Source of the DNA: an uncultured Lachnospiraceae bacterium
Lineage (GTDB): Bacteria > Bacillota > Clostridia > Lachnospirales > Lachnospiraceae
Assembly (NCBI GenBank): GCA_902781215.1
Contig: CACZIO010000005.1
Span: 1 to 64,000 of the forward strand
Direction of reading: 5' to 3'
Length of the DNA: 64,000 bases
Translations under genes and position numbers: made by a program
Shown here: positions 29,569 through 37,601 of the stretch, one piece after another
Numbering within the stretch: position 1 is the first letter of the stretch
How the letters are laid out: the number at the start of each line of letters is the position of its first letter
The notes under the pieces: generated by a model
Databases searched by the model: none
The model's input: only the letters and a program-made list of their open reading frames with translations
What the model was told of the DNA's origin: nothing

Positions 29569-30423
29569 ATGAAAAAAGAAAAACTGCTTGCACTGATCAA
29601 GAGGTCGGTCGAAATCTATATAAAACATGAGATGGGCGTTTATTCCGGATACACGACTTTTTATCTGATGGTATCCTTTGTCCCGCTGATGATGATGGCC
29701 ATTGCTGTGATCAATGTACTTCCCTGGTTTTCCGTTGTGGATTTCAGCAATCTGATTCTGCGAATCCTGCCGGAAATCCCCCAGCTCAGGAATGCGGTCC
29801 TGTCTGTCATTTTCAATCTGAACAGGCAGTCCGGCGCACTCGTCATCTATGTATTCGCCTTCACATGTCTGTGGACCGGGTCGCATGGGATCCTGGCGCT
29901 TATGTCGGGGCTGGAAAAGATCAATCAGACCCAGCGGACATACTTTTTTGATAAGATCAAATCCATCTTTTTTGCAGCCATGTTCTCCCTCCTGATTCCG
30001 TCCATGCTTTTCTTCCAGATGCTCAGAGGGACGCTGGCCATCATTATTTTCAATCTCTTTGACAGGATATCCCACCCGGAGATCGGCAGACAGATCAACC
30101 ATGTCCTGCGCTACAGCGGTGTGGTCACGCTTGTGGCTATGATCGTGATCATCGTTCTGACATTCACTTATCTTCCATCCGGAAAAAGAAAAATACGGAA
30201 TCAGCTCCCGGGAGCGGTCTTTTCTTCGCTCATGTGGATCATTTTTACGAAACTGTTTGGATTCTGGATCAGCAAGTTCTGGAGCCTGTCCTCTGTCTAC
30301 GGAACCCTGGCAGCTGTATTTCTCGCGGCCATGTGGCTGAAATTCATCATTAATTTTCTGTTCTATGGCGCAGCTTTGAACCGGGCCATACAGGTGCCGG
30401 TGTCGCGAAAGTTTTCGACGTGA
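29569..30423 (+). CDS. YihY/UPF0761-family membrane protein
   Basis: A 284-residue integral membrane protein (from MKKEKLLALIKRSVEIYIKH) with about six hydrophobic segments: YTTFYLMVSFVPLMMMAIAV, GALVIYVFAFTCLWTGSHGI, FFAAMFSLLIPSMLFF, VVTLVAMIVIIVLTFTYLP and two near the end. The family (BrkB/YihY, once misnamed RNase BN) has no settled function. The ATG at 29569 fits homologues but lacks a clear ribosome site; an upstream in-frame ATG at 29515 would add 18 unconserved residues. Confidence 0.85.
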   Translation: MKKEKLLALIKRSVEIYIKHEMGVYSGYTTFYLMVSFVPLMMMAIAVINVLPWFSVVDFSNLILRILPEIPQLRNAVLSVIFNLNRQSGALVIYVFAFTCLWTGSHGILALMSGLEKINQTQRTYFFDKIKSIFFAAMFSLLIPSMLFFQMLRGTLAIIIFNLFDRISHPEIGRQINHVLRYSGVVTLVAMIVIIVLTFTYLPSGKRKIRNQLPGAVFSSLMWIIFTKLFGFWISKFWSLSSVYGTLAAVFLAAMWLKFIINFLFYGAALNRAIQVPVSRKFST

Positions 30424-30483
30424 TGAAGACAGCGGGTCGTTTTCATCACAGGTCTATGAAATCAGGAGGTCATAAGCACAAAT

Positions 30484-31476
30484 ATGAGAGTGAATGAGAA
30501 CTGCGCCGCCTGTCTGTATGACAAGCAGAGGCAGGTGACGGATGATCCTGCCTATCTGGACGAGGTGAAGCGGATCATTGAGAACCGGAGCGAGAATGAT
30601 ACGGCCCCCTATCTTGTCTATCTCTTCGGCCGGGAATATGAGAGGCGGTACGGAAAAAGAGCTTCGTACAGGGACATTAAGAAAAGATTCAACCGGCTGG
30701 TTCTCTCCATGGAGGATAGAATCAGAAAGCTGATCGAGGCCGATGAGGATCCGCTCACTGCGGCAATGGCCTATGCCAGGATCGGTAATTATATTGACTA
30801 CGGTGCCCTGGATCATGTCGATGAAGAGACATTCCTGTCACTCTTACAGACCAAGACCATGCCGGAGCAGGAAGTGCGCAGGCATGGCCAACGAAAGATT
30901 CGCGGAGGCGATTATTCGTTGGCATCACAGGATACCTGTGCTCCGTCACAAGCATCCGGAGTAAATAAAACGCTATCGAGCGTTTATTCCACGCTTCATA
31001 ATGCTGCAGTCTGTGAACAGGATAAGGAGGCGATGGATTCCATGATCCGCCAGTGCGCGGAGGCGGAGCATTTCCTCCTGATCGCGGACAACTGCGGTGA
31101 AATTGTTCTGGACAAGCTGTTTCTGGAACAGTTGAAAAAAAGATTTCCTCACCTTAAGATCACTGTCCTGGTGCGCGGCGGGGAAGTGCTCAACGACGCC
31201 ACCGTGGAGGATGCCCGCGAAGCGGGCATCGATCAGCTTGCCGACATTGTCTCAAACGGCACGACGGTTGCCGGCACGGTCTATGAGATGATTTCCCGGG
31301 AGGCAAAAGAGGCTATGGACAGGGCGGATGTCATTCTGGCCAAGGGCCAGGGCAATTATGAGTCTCTCTGCAGACAGGGAAGACATATCTTTTATTCTTT
31401 TCTTTGCAAATGTGATCTGTTTACCGGAAGATTTCAGGTGCCGAAGCTGACCGGGATCCTGGTGGAGGAAAGGTAA
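30484..31476 (+). CDS. DUF89 / ARMT1-like protein with in-frame repeat insertion
   Basis: A 330-residue DUF89-family protein. Members are metal-dependent phosphatases acting on sugar phosphates or damaged metabolites. Conserved pieces are CLYDKQRQV, LIADNCGEIVLDKLFLEQLKK, VRGGEVLNDATVEDA, and ILAKGQGNYESL followed by CKCDLFTGRF. Residues about 131-173 (GQRKIRGGDYSLASQDTCAP and on) do not fit the family and are encoded by three successive hairpins (30884-30990), so a repeat seems to have inserted without breaking the frame. The ATG follows AGGAGG at a slightly long distance. Whether the enzyme is still active is unknown. Confidence 0.8.
   Translation: MRVNENCAACLYDKQRQVTDDPAYLDEVKRIIENRSENDTAPYLVYLFGREYERRYGKRASYRDIKKRFNRLVLSMEDRIRKLIEADEDPLTAAMAYARIGNYIDYGALDHVDEETFLSLLQTKTMPEQEVRRHGQRKIRGGDYSLASQDTCAPSQASGVNKTLSSVYSTLHNAAVCEQDKEAMDSMIRQCAEAEHFLLIADNCGEIVLDKLFLEQLKKRFPHLKITVLVRGGEVLNDATVEDAREAGIDQLADIVSNGTTVAGTVYEMISREAKEAMDRADVILAKGQGNYESLCRQGRHIFYSFLCKCDLFTGRFQVPKLTGILVEER
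30884..30990 (+). repeat. Triple-hairpin repeat inside the DUF89 gene
   Basis: Three adjacent stems: ATGGCCAACGAA with TTCGTTGGCAT (30884-30925, one bulge), CACAGG-ATA-CCTGTG (30926-30940) and AAACGCT-ATCG-AGCGTTT (30968-30985). The design resembles the intergenic R3 repeats. Confidence 0.6.
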
Positions 31477-31500
31477 ATGCAGCAGGAATGCGTCGGGGAA

Positions 31501-31640
31501 GATGCTGCCTCTGCAGGCAGCGCGAAATCCACCATGGCGACAATTTCTTTGTCGGTGAAACAATGCTGCCCTCTGCAGGCAGCGCGAAATCGTCAATATG
31601 TCCTACGGGCATGCGCAAGACCCGCAGGCACGTCTTGTGT
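31501..31640 (+). repeat. Direct repeat and R3 hairpins after the DUF89 gene
   Basis: The unit ATGCTGCCTCTGCAGGCAGC with GCGAAATC after it occurs at 31502-31529 and again with one extra base at 31563-31591. Next come ATGTCC-TAC-GGGCAT (31598-31612) and the arms CAAGACccGC / GcacGTCTTG (31616-31636). The order hairpin, CGAAATCGTCAA, hairpin, hairpin matches 59772-59842. Confidence 0.65.
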
Positions 31641-31727
31641 GAATAACAGCCGGCACATTCTCCTGCCGGTCAAGTGAGTCTTTACGCGGGCGATGAGATA
31701 TTCATAAAAAGTCAGAAAGGAAACCAG

Positions 31728-32624
31728 ATGCGTTTATTATTCATACGTCATGCAGAGCCGGATTACAGCATTGATTCCCTGACCGAAAAGGGACGCCGTG
31801 AGGCCTCTCTGCTCGCAAAAGCGGCGCCTTATCTTGAAATAGATCATTGTTATGTATCGCCGCTGGGACGGGCTCAGGTTACCGCGGACTATTGTCTGAA
31901 GGCAATCGGGAAGACCGCACAGACCATGGAATGGCTGGAAGAGTTTGAAGGTCCGGTGGACCTCAATCAGTCACCGGAGCTGGCACATGCTTATCCGGGT
32001 GTTCATCCTGAGGATCCTGATGAAATTCTGAGAGGAGGACACAGGCTTCCGGCCTCGATTTCCTACACAGGTGCCTCCCCCTTTAAAAAAGATGGAAAAC
32101 CTGTATCCGGGTCAGAATCAGGAAATGAAAAAGTCTACCGCCTCCGCAGGCCCTGGGATATCGGGCAGAGATATTACGCGGCGCATCCGGAGCTGGCAGA
32201 TCCGGTCCGGTGGAGAGAATCTGAAATATACCTCCATTCGGAGATGCCGCGGCGGTATGACGAGGTTGCAGCTGCTTTCAATAAACTGCTGGCGTCCTAC
32301 GGTTACAGGCATGAGAATGGTATCTACCGGGTAGAGCGGGAAAATACAGAGACGCTTGCCTTTTTCTGTCACTTCGGGATCACCTGCGTACTTCTCTCTG
32401 TTCTCTGGAATATGAGTCCTTTTTTCCTCTGGCAGAATCTGGTCATGCTCCCTTCCACAGTTACAGAGCTGATCAGTGAGGAGCGGGAAGAGGGCTGGGC
32501 CCTCTTCCGCGCCCAGAGGATCGGCGACCAGTCCCATTTGTTTGCGGGTGGAGAAAGGCCTTCCTTCGCCGCAAGATACTGCGAGGTCTACAGTGATTTT
32601 TCGGAAGAAACCGGGAGACACTGA
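31728..32624 (+). CDS. Histidine phosphatase family protein
   Basis: A 298-residue phosphoglycerate-mutase-like phosphatase. The N-terminal RHAEPDYSIDSLTEKGRREA contains the catalytic R7-H8, followed by CYVSPLGRAQVTADYCL. The second active-site His is in FFCHFGITCVLL, and EEFEG is also conserved. Residues about 99-140 (GHRLPASISYTGASPFKKDG and on) look like a low-complexity insertion. GAAAGG precedes the ATG at 31728. Substrate unknown. The next gene is convergent, with parS site 2 between them. Confidence 0.85.
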   Translation: MRLLFIRHAEPDYSIDSLTEKGRREASLLAKAAPYLEIDHCYVSPLGRAQVTADYCLKAIGKTAQTMEWLEEFEGPVDLNQSPELAHAYPGVHPEDPDEILRGGHRLPASISYTGASPFKKDGKPVSGSESGNEKVYRLRRPWDIGQRYYAAHPELADPVRWRESEIYLHSEMPRRYDEVAAAFNKLLASYGYRHENGIYRVERENTETLAFFCHFGITCVLLSVLWNMSPFFLWQNLVMLPSTVTELISEEREEGWALFRAQRIGDQSHLFAGGERPSFAARYCEVYSDFSEETGRH

Positions 32625-32671
32625 ACACGATGAGAATATTTGAAATATTACTGAGAAATATTATTGAGAAG

Positions 32672-32713
32672 AAGCAAGGGCCAATGTTTCACGTGAAACA
32701 TTGGCCCTTGCTT
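32672..32713. promoter_or_regulatory. parS: parS site 2 within a 42-bp perfect palindrome
   Basis: The 16-bp parS TGTTTCACGTGAAACA is at 32685-32700. The palindrome extends 13 bp on each side (AAGCAAGGGCCAA and its complement) without a mismatch. It lies in the gap between two convergent genes. No T-run follows on either strand, so terminator function is uncertain. Confidence 0.95.
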
Positions 32714-32728
32714 GTGCTGTTAACCATA

Positions 32729-32839
32729 ATCAGTTCATCCGCGACCATGGATTCCTGTTCCGGTGCAGGCATTGACAGAAACCTGAACAGCTGCTTGAAC
32801 AGGTACTTGATGAATCATGATCAGTTCATCCGCGATCAT
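32729..32839. repeat. Direct repeat pair in a convergent gap
   Basis: ATCAGTTCATCCGCGACCAT (32729-32748) recurs at 32820-32839 with one difference. The repeats are 91 bp apart, between parS 2 and the MBL gene. No function is evident. Confidence 0.7.
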
Positions 32840-32873
32840 TCAGCATGTGGTGGCGGAAATAGTATCAGGTGTT

Positions 32874-33854
32874 TTACCGTAAGTAATAACGCTTTGCTCT
32901 GCCTGCAATCTCATAACGGATTCTGTCCCGTTTCAGGAGATAGTCCAGGTGAGAAAGGCATTCTCCGACTGCGAACCATTTCTGGACGACAGGAAATGAA
33001 TCCCAGTCGGCAGCCCGGATTTTCCACTTCATACAGCCTGCAATTTCGTAGGCGCTCATGCCGGGATGCTGTTCAATGATCTGCAGGGCATCATTGATCC
33101 TGCGGCGGTGGTGGTCCAGGATGCTGTCGATCCTTGCCCGGTAGTCACCGGTCTTGCGGTGACCGGGAAGAGCCAGGCGGACAGGAATATCTCTCACCCG
33201 TCGAAGCTGGTCGAGATAACTGCCCAGGGAGTCCTCAAAGCCCTGCCAGTGTGTGATGTTGGGCGTGATGTCAAACAGAATGTGGTCGCCGGTAAACATG
33301 ATCTGCTGGTCCCGCAGATAGAACATAGTATTGCCTGGGGTGTGCCCGGGGACCAGGAGGGTTTCCAGCCTGTAGTCCCCGACCTGGAGGATATCTCCAT
33401 CCTGAAGACCGCAGAGACGGCCGTCCATTCCGGGCATCTTCTCCGTCATGGCCGGATTGGTTCGGAAAACCTCCAGGAGGACCTCCCTGGGAAAGCCCTC
33501 CTCCAGAAACCGGCTGTGGCGGTAGAAGGGATCCTTCTCTTCATTGAAGCGGTTCAAAAGAGCAATATCCACGGCGCTCATATAGATACAGCGGTCCGGC
33601 CCCGTGAACAGGTCGGCCATGCCGCTGTGATCGGAGTGGAGGTGGGTTGCCAGAACATCCCGGCGCGCCGGGTCGGATTCCAGTTCCCGGAGGCCCTGTT
33701 CAAGCGCCTCCCGGCAGACCGGTCTGCGGAAGCCCGTATCGATCAGCAGATCGGAATCCTTTCCACGGATAAAATAGCTGTTCAGTTCTTTCAGAGGATT
33801 TCCAGGGAGGACGACCCCGATCCTGTAAATATTCTTATATACTTCTTCTATCAT
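32874..33854 (-). CDS. MBL-fold metallo-hydrolase
   Basis: A 326-residue metallo-beta-lactamase-fold hydrolase. The metal motif is THLHSDHSGMADL, with later ligands in LVPGHTPGNTMFYL and MFTGDHILFD. A C-terminal winged-helix-like part (about 240-326, LQIIEQHPGMSAYEIAGCMK) is typical of a subgroup of hydrolases acting on thioesters or similar. Substrate unknown. It faces the histidine phosphatase gene tail to tail. Confidence 0.85.
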   Translation of the reverse strand: MIEEVYKNIYRIGVVLPGNPLKELNSYFIRGKDSDLLIDTGFRRPVCREALEQGLRELESDPARRDVLATHLHSDHSGMADLFTGPDRCIYMSAVDIALLNRFNEEKDPFYRHSRFLEEGFPREVLLEVFRTNPAMTEKMPGMDGRLCGLQDGDILQVGDYRLETLLVPGHTPGNTMFYLRDQQIMFTGDHILFDITPNITHWQGFEDSLGSYLDQLRRVRDIPVRLALPGHRKTGDYRARIDSILDHHRRRINDALQIIEQHPGMSAYEIAGCMKWKIRAADWDSFPVVQKWFAVGECLSHLDYLLKRDRIRYEIAGRAKRYYLR

Positions 33855-33991
33855 TTTCTGCCTCTGCTGTTTTGTTTGTTTTTTAATAGCGGTAAAAACA
33901 TTAGTCTGACATCACATAAGGTATACCTTACCAGAAAAACAGAACATGTAGAAGTGAAAAAAATGTAACCCGAATAACAGGATGTCGTGAC

Positions 33992-34027
33992 AGCAATGCA
34001 AAGCATTGCTCCGGCCCTCGACAGGGC
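33992..34027. repeat. Twin hairpin between the MBL gene and rsmG
   Basis: AGCAATGC-AAA-GCATTGCT (33992-34010) and GCCCT-CGAC-AGGGC (34014-34027) are adjacent perfect stems. The gap 33855-34365 holds this, parS 3 and otherwise nothing I can assign. Confidence 0.55.
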
Positions 34028-34306
34028 GTGAACATGTAGGAGGATGTCGACGGTAAAAGTCCTGGAACTGCAACAGGTTTGACCCATATCCATGTGATGA
34101 ATCTCAGCATGCCTGCGCAGGGTTCCGGAGGGGATGAACCGCATGGCATACAGTTTTATTATTTACGCAAATTTTTTGTTGTGATACGATAAGAAGGCAG
34201 TCTCAGGGCTGTTGAAAGGAACTATCTGACCGGCATATAGTAATATTGAAATCATTTCATATTATTCTGTGGAACTGAGTGATCAGCATAGAAATATAGA
34301 ATAGAA

Positions 34307-34322
34307 TGTTTCACGTGAAACA
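34307..34322. promoter_or_regulatory. parS: parS site 3
   Basis: A perfect TGTTTCACGTGAAACA, 44 bp before the rsmG start and upstream of parA-parB. Unlike the other two it is not part of a long hairpin. ParB binding here could also affect rsmG-parAB transcription. Confidence 0.95.
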
Positions 34323-34365
34323 TTTATTATTTGTTATGATTAATATTTGTTACGAGGTGACATAA

Positions 34366-35109
34366 GTGATGGGAATGAATATACAGGACGCGGAGAGAAC
34401 ATTCAGTGATCAGCTGACGATGATCGGACTTTCTCTTTCACAGAGGCAGATGGATCAGTTTCGCCTTTACTGTGAAAATCTTCTGAAATGGAATGAAGTG
34501 ATGAATCTGACAGCCATCACGGATATCGATGAGATTTACAGCAAGCATTTTCTTGACAGCCTGACCCTGATTGCGATGATCGATCCGCAGAGCCTGTCCG
34601 GGATGAGTCTGCTCGATATCGGGACGGGCGCAGGATTTCCGGGACTGCCGCTGGCCATCGCCTTCCCGGAGTTGAAGGTGACACTGGTGGATTCCCTGCA
34701 GAAGCGGATTGGTTTTCTGGATGATACGATCCGGCTCCTGGGTCTGGAAAATGTCCGTACCTGCCATGCCCGCGCGGAGGAGTTCGGACGGGTCGAGTCC
34801 GAGCGGGAACATTATGATATTGTGTGTTCCAGGGCGGTCGCCAGACTCAATGTTCTGGCAGAATACTGCATTCCTTTTGCAAAAAAGGGAGGATACTTCA
34901 TCGCTTATAAAGCAGACCGTGTCAATGAAGAGATGGAGGAAGGCAAGAAGGCAGTCAGGATTCTCGGCGGCCGGGTCGACCAGGTCATCTCCTTCCAGCT
35001 TCCCGGAACCGATTACAACAGGACTCTGGTGCAGGTCATCAAGGAAGAGCACACCTCCGGGAAATATCCGCGCAGGGCGGGCACACCGGGAAAGGATCCC
35101 CTGCACTGA
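34366..35109 (+). CDS. rsmG: 16S rRNA (guanine527-N7)-methyltransferase RsmG
   Basis: A 247-residue SAM methyltransferase (GidB). Motif I is LLDIGTGAGFPGLPLAIAFPE, followed by VDSLQKRIGFLDDTI and CSRAVARLNVLAEYC. GTG at 34366 or ATG at 34369 is the start; GAGGTG lies 7-10 bp upstream. It precedes parA as in many Firmicutes. Confidence 0.95.
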   Translation: MMGMNIQDAERTFSDQLTMIGLSLSQRQMDQFRLYCENLLKWNEVMNLTAITDIDEIYSKHFLDSLTLIAMIDPQSLSGMSLLDIGTGAGFPGLPLAIAFPELKVTLVDSLQKRIGFLDDTIRLLGLENVRTCHARAEEFGRVESEREHYDIVCSRAVARLNVLAEYCIPFAKKGGYFIAYKADRVNEEMEEGKKAVRILGGRVDQVISFQLPGTDYNRTLVQVIKEEHTSGKYPRRAGTPGKDPLH

Positions 35110-35143
35110 AAACGCGCTTATGATCGTTTTGTGATGTATGTGC

Positions 35144-35163
35144 TGCCGCTCTGGCGAGCGGCA
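35144..35163 (+). repeat. Hairpin before parA
   Basis: TGCCGCTC-TGGC-GAGCGGCA is a perfect 8-bp stem about 20 bp before parA. A near copy (TGCTGCTC-TGGT-GAGCGGCA) lies upstream of the sugar symporter gene at 54263-54282. Confidence 0.55.
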
Positions 35164-35185
35164 TGGTAGGAAAGAGAGATAAAAA

Positions 35186-35947
35186 ATGGGAAAAATCATT
35201 GCAGTTGCAAATCAGAAGGGAGGCGTCGGAAAGACGACGACAACGATCAATCTGGCCGCATCTCTTGCTGAACTGGATAAAAAGATCCTGGTGATCGATG
35301 TGGATCCGCAGGGCAATACGACGAGCGGATTCGGAGTGGATAAGAATGGGCAGGAAAATACGATCTATGAGCTGCTGCTCGATGACTGCTCGGTCAATGA
35401 GACGATCATCCAGAATGTTGTTCCGAATCTGGATCTGATCGCGGCCAATGTCAATCTGGCTGCCGCGGAGATCGAACTGATCGGTATCGAGAGAAAGGAA
35501 TATATTCTGCGGGATGCCCTCGATTTCATCAGGGATGACTACGACTATATTTTCCTGGATTGCCCGCCGTCCCTGAGTGTTCTGACGGTCAATGCCATGA
35601 CGGCCTCCGACACGGTGCTGGTGCCGATCCAGTGTGAATATTACGCGCTCGAGGGTCTCAGCCAGCTCATCCACACCATCAATCTGGTGCGGGAGCGCCT
35701 GAATCCAAATCTGGACATTGAGGGAATCGTCTTTACCATGTACGACGCCCGAACCAACCTGTCCGCGCAGGTTGTGGAAAATGTCCGCACACATGTAGAG
35801 CAGCATATCTATGACACACTGATCCCGAGAAATATCCGTCTGGCGGAGGCGCCCAGCTATGGAGAGCCCATCACGGTTTACGAGCCCCGATCCGCCGGTG
35901 CGGAGGCATATAAAAAGCTGGCGAAGGAAATGGTTGCGCGCTCATAA
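35186..35947 (+). CDS. parA: Chromosome partitioning ATPase ParA/Soj
   Basis: A 253-residue ParA-type ATPase. The deviant Walker A KGGVGKTTTTINLA holds both K11 and K16; Walker A' and B are LVIDVDPQGNTTSGFG and DYIFLDCPPSL. It works with ParB and parS in origin segregation and can control DnaA in Firmicutes. GAAAGAGAG precedes the ATG. parB starts about 250 bp downstream, an unusually long gap filled with short repeats derived from the end of this gene. Confidence 0.96.
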   Translation: MGKIIAVANQKGGVGKTTTTINLAASLAELDKKILVIDVDPQGNTTSGFGVDKNGQENTIYELLLDDCSVNETIIQNVVPNLDLIAANVNLAAAEIELIGIERKEYILRDALDFIRDDYDYIFLDCPPSLSVLTVNAMTASDTVLVPIQCEYYALEGLSQLIHTINLVRERLNPNLDIEGIVFTMYDARTNLSAQVVENVRTHVEQHIYDTLIPRNIRLAEAPSYGEPITVYEPRSAGAEAYKKLAKEMVARS

Positions 35948-36058
35948 GAAAAAGGGCGTCGATGACGACAAACCGAAGCAGACCGCAGAGATGGAAGCGC
36001 GCATAGGAAAAGATGGCTGCGCGCTCATAAAAAAGAAGACAGCGCGCATAAGAAAAGA
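35936..36058 (+). repeat. Short repeats from the parA 3' end
   Basis: The last codons and following bases of parA (GCGCGCTCATAAGAAAAA, 35936) recur in degenerate form at 35996, 36019 and 36041, spaced 60, 23 and 22 bp. This suggests local duplication by slippage between parA and parB. Confidence 0.65.
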
Positions 36059-36200
36059 GAAAAGGCTGCATAAAAAAGGCAAAGCCTGAAGGCAGAAATC
36101 GGATGGATTTGTGCTCAGAAAGAATAAGAAATACAGCATAAAAGCAGAATCAGGAAACCGGATGTGACAGACGGAAGAGGAAGGAACACAGGAGAAGCAG

Positions 36201-37352
36201 ATGGCGAGAAGAAGACATGGAGGTCTGGGGAGAGGGCTGGATGCCCTGATCCCGCAGGCGCGGCCCGGTCAGGCGCCGCAGCAGGAAAATACAGAGCAAA
36301 AAGGGCAGGCATCCGCATCTGATCAGGAGCCGGAGAGAAAAGAACAGGCCGCGGCGCCTGGTCAGGAAAACGGAAAAGAAAACACGGATGGAATCCGGGT
36401 TATTTCCGGGACAGAAAAGAATACGGAAGCAGTGGAAGCTTCCGGTCATTCGGAAACCGCCGGTCATTCAGAAGCTGTCGGCCTTTCAGAAACAGCCGGT
36501 CTGCCGGAGACTTTGAACCGGCCGGAGGATGCTGACCGCCAGGAAGCTGCCGGCAGCATCCGCATGTTGAGGCTGGCCCAGGTCGACCCCAACAGGAGCC
36601 AGCCCCGCCAGATTTTTGAGGACGAGGCCCTGGAGGAGCTGGCGGAGTCCATCCGTCAGTTCGGAGTCCTGCAGCCCATCCTTGTACAGAAGAAGGGCAG
36701 CCGCTACGAGATCATCGCGGGTGAGCGGCGCTGGCGCGCCTCCCGCAAGGCGGGGCTCAAGGAGATTCCCGCCATCGTCAAAGACTATTCGGACCAGGAG
36801 ACCCTGGAGCTGTCGCTGATCGAGAACATCCAGCGCCAGGACCTCAATCCGATCGAGGAGGCCAAGGCCTTCCGCAGACTGCTGGACGAGTTTGGCCTGC
36901 GCCAGGAGGACCTGGCTGTGCGTGTCTCAAAATCCAGGACGGCCATCACCAATGCGGTCCGCCTCCTCAAGCTGGACGAGAGGGTGCAGGACCTGCTGAT
37001 CCGGGATCAGATTTCCATGGGCCATGCCCGGGCTCTGCTGCCGGTTGAGATCCCCGATGAACAGTTCCTGCTCGCACAGCAGGTTGCGGACAAGCACCTG
37101 AGCGTCCGCGAGGTGGAAAAGCTGGTCAAGACCAGGCTGGCCGGGAAAGCGGCCAGGAAGGCGAAGGACGGGAAAAAGGATATGGAGAAGGATCCCGCCC
37201 TGGAACTGGCCTACCGCACGATCGAGGAGCAGCTCAAGCAGTCCCTGGGGACCCGGGCGGTGATCCGCGGCGGCGGAGACGGAACAGGCAGGATCGAGAT
37301 CGATTTTTACAGCAATGAGGACCTGGAAAAAATCGTCGACCTGCTGACGTGA
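36201..37352 (+). CDS. parB: Chromosome partitioning protein ParB/Spo0J with long N-terminal linker
   Basis: A 383-residue ParB. The N-terminal RRRHGGLGRGLDALI is the ParA-contact motif. Residues 18-118 are a low-complexity Gln/Glu/Ser linker with degenerate hexapeptides (GHSETA, GHSEAV, GLSETA, GLPETL). The CTP-binding ParB/Srx domain follows (about 120-210; GERRWRASRKAG), then the helix-turn-helix (about 232-257; LRQEDLAVRVSKSRTAITNA) that reads parS, and a C-terminal dimer domain. The linker is about 90 residues longer than usual. Three parS sites lie 2-7 kb upstream. Confidence 0.96.
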   Translation: MARRRHGGLGRGLDALIPQARPGQAPQQENTEQKGQASASDQEPERKEQAAAPGQENGKENTDGIRVISGTEKNTEAVEASGHSETAGHSEAVGLSETAGLPETLNRPEDADRQEAAGSIRMLRLAQVDPNRSQPRQIFEDEALEELAESIRQFGVLQPILVQKKGSRYEIIAGERRWRASRKAGLKEIPAIVKDYSDQETLELSLIENIQRQDLNPIEEAKAFRRLLDEFGLRQEDLAVRVSKSRTAITNAVRLLKLDERVQDLLIRDQISMGHARALLPVEIPDEQFLLAQQVADKHLSVREVEKLVKTRLAGKAARKAKDGKKDMEKDPALELAYRTIEEQLKQSLGTRAVIRGGGDGTGRIEIDFYSNEDLEKIVDLLT

Positions 37353-37372
37353 CGGGGAAAGCGTGCTATAAT
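37344..37372 (+). promoter_or_regulatory. Candidate serS promoter (extended -10)
   Basis: CTGACG (37344-37349), 17 bp, TATAAT (37367-37372) preceded by TGC. The -35 overlaps the parB stop codon region. The 230-nt leader contains the perfect hairpin GTCTGCAG-6 bp-CTGCAGAC (37432-37453) and an R3 repeat. I found no T-box sequence. Confidence 0.5.
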
Positions 37373-37469
37373 AACTGGTCACATTCATTCACGGTGTGCC
37401 TTTTTTACACAGGATATCCGGACTGTCCGTGGTCTGCAGAGACAGCTGCAGACAAGTGCAGGGAGCGGT

Positions 37470-37532
37470 ATGTCCGCCGGGCATGCATATGACCCGCGCG
37501 CAGGTAAGGCAGGTAAGCGCTGAAGGCGGGTC
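37470..37532 (+). repeat. R3-type twin hairpin in the serS leader
   Basis: ATGTCC-GCC-GGGCAT (37470-37484) followed by the arms GACCCGC (37491-37497) and GCGGGTC (37526-37532). The loop of the second hairpin is enlarged by about 28 bp containing AGGTAAG twice. Confidence 0.55.
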
Positions 37533-37601
37533 CTGAACACAAAGAGTAACAGGCCGTATTTCGGTCAGTTATCACATCAATAAAGAGAGGGACGAAAGAA
37601 A

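Noticed and set aside
31501..31591. Possible CRISPR array
   Set aside because: Only two repeat units of about 28 bp with internal dyad, no further repeats or cas genes; better explained as part of the dispersed repeat family.
32672..32713. Bidirectional intrinsic terminator
   Set aside because: The palindrome would fold in RNA, but no T-run follows on either strand; recorded as an extended parS instead.
35859..36089. Small basic protein overlapping the parA end
   Set aside because: It is an out-of-frame reading of parA and the short repeats that follow; no ribosome site or family resemblance.
37373..37601. T-box riboswitch before serS
   Set aside because: Expected in many Firmicutes, but no AGGGTGGNACCGCG-like sequence or specifier stem was found; only short hairpins are present.
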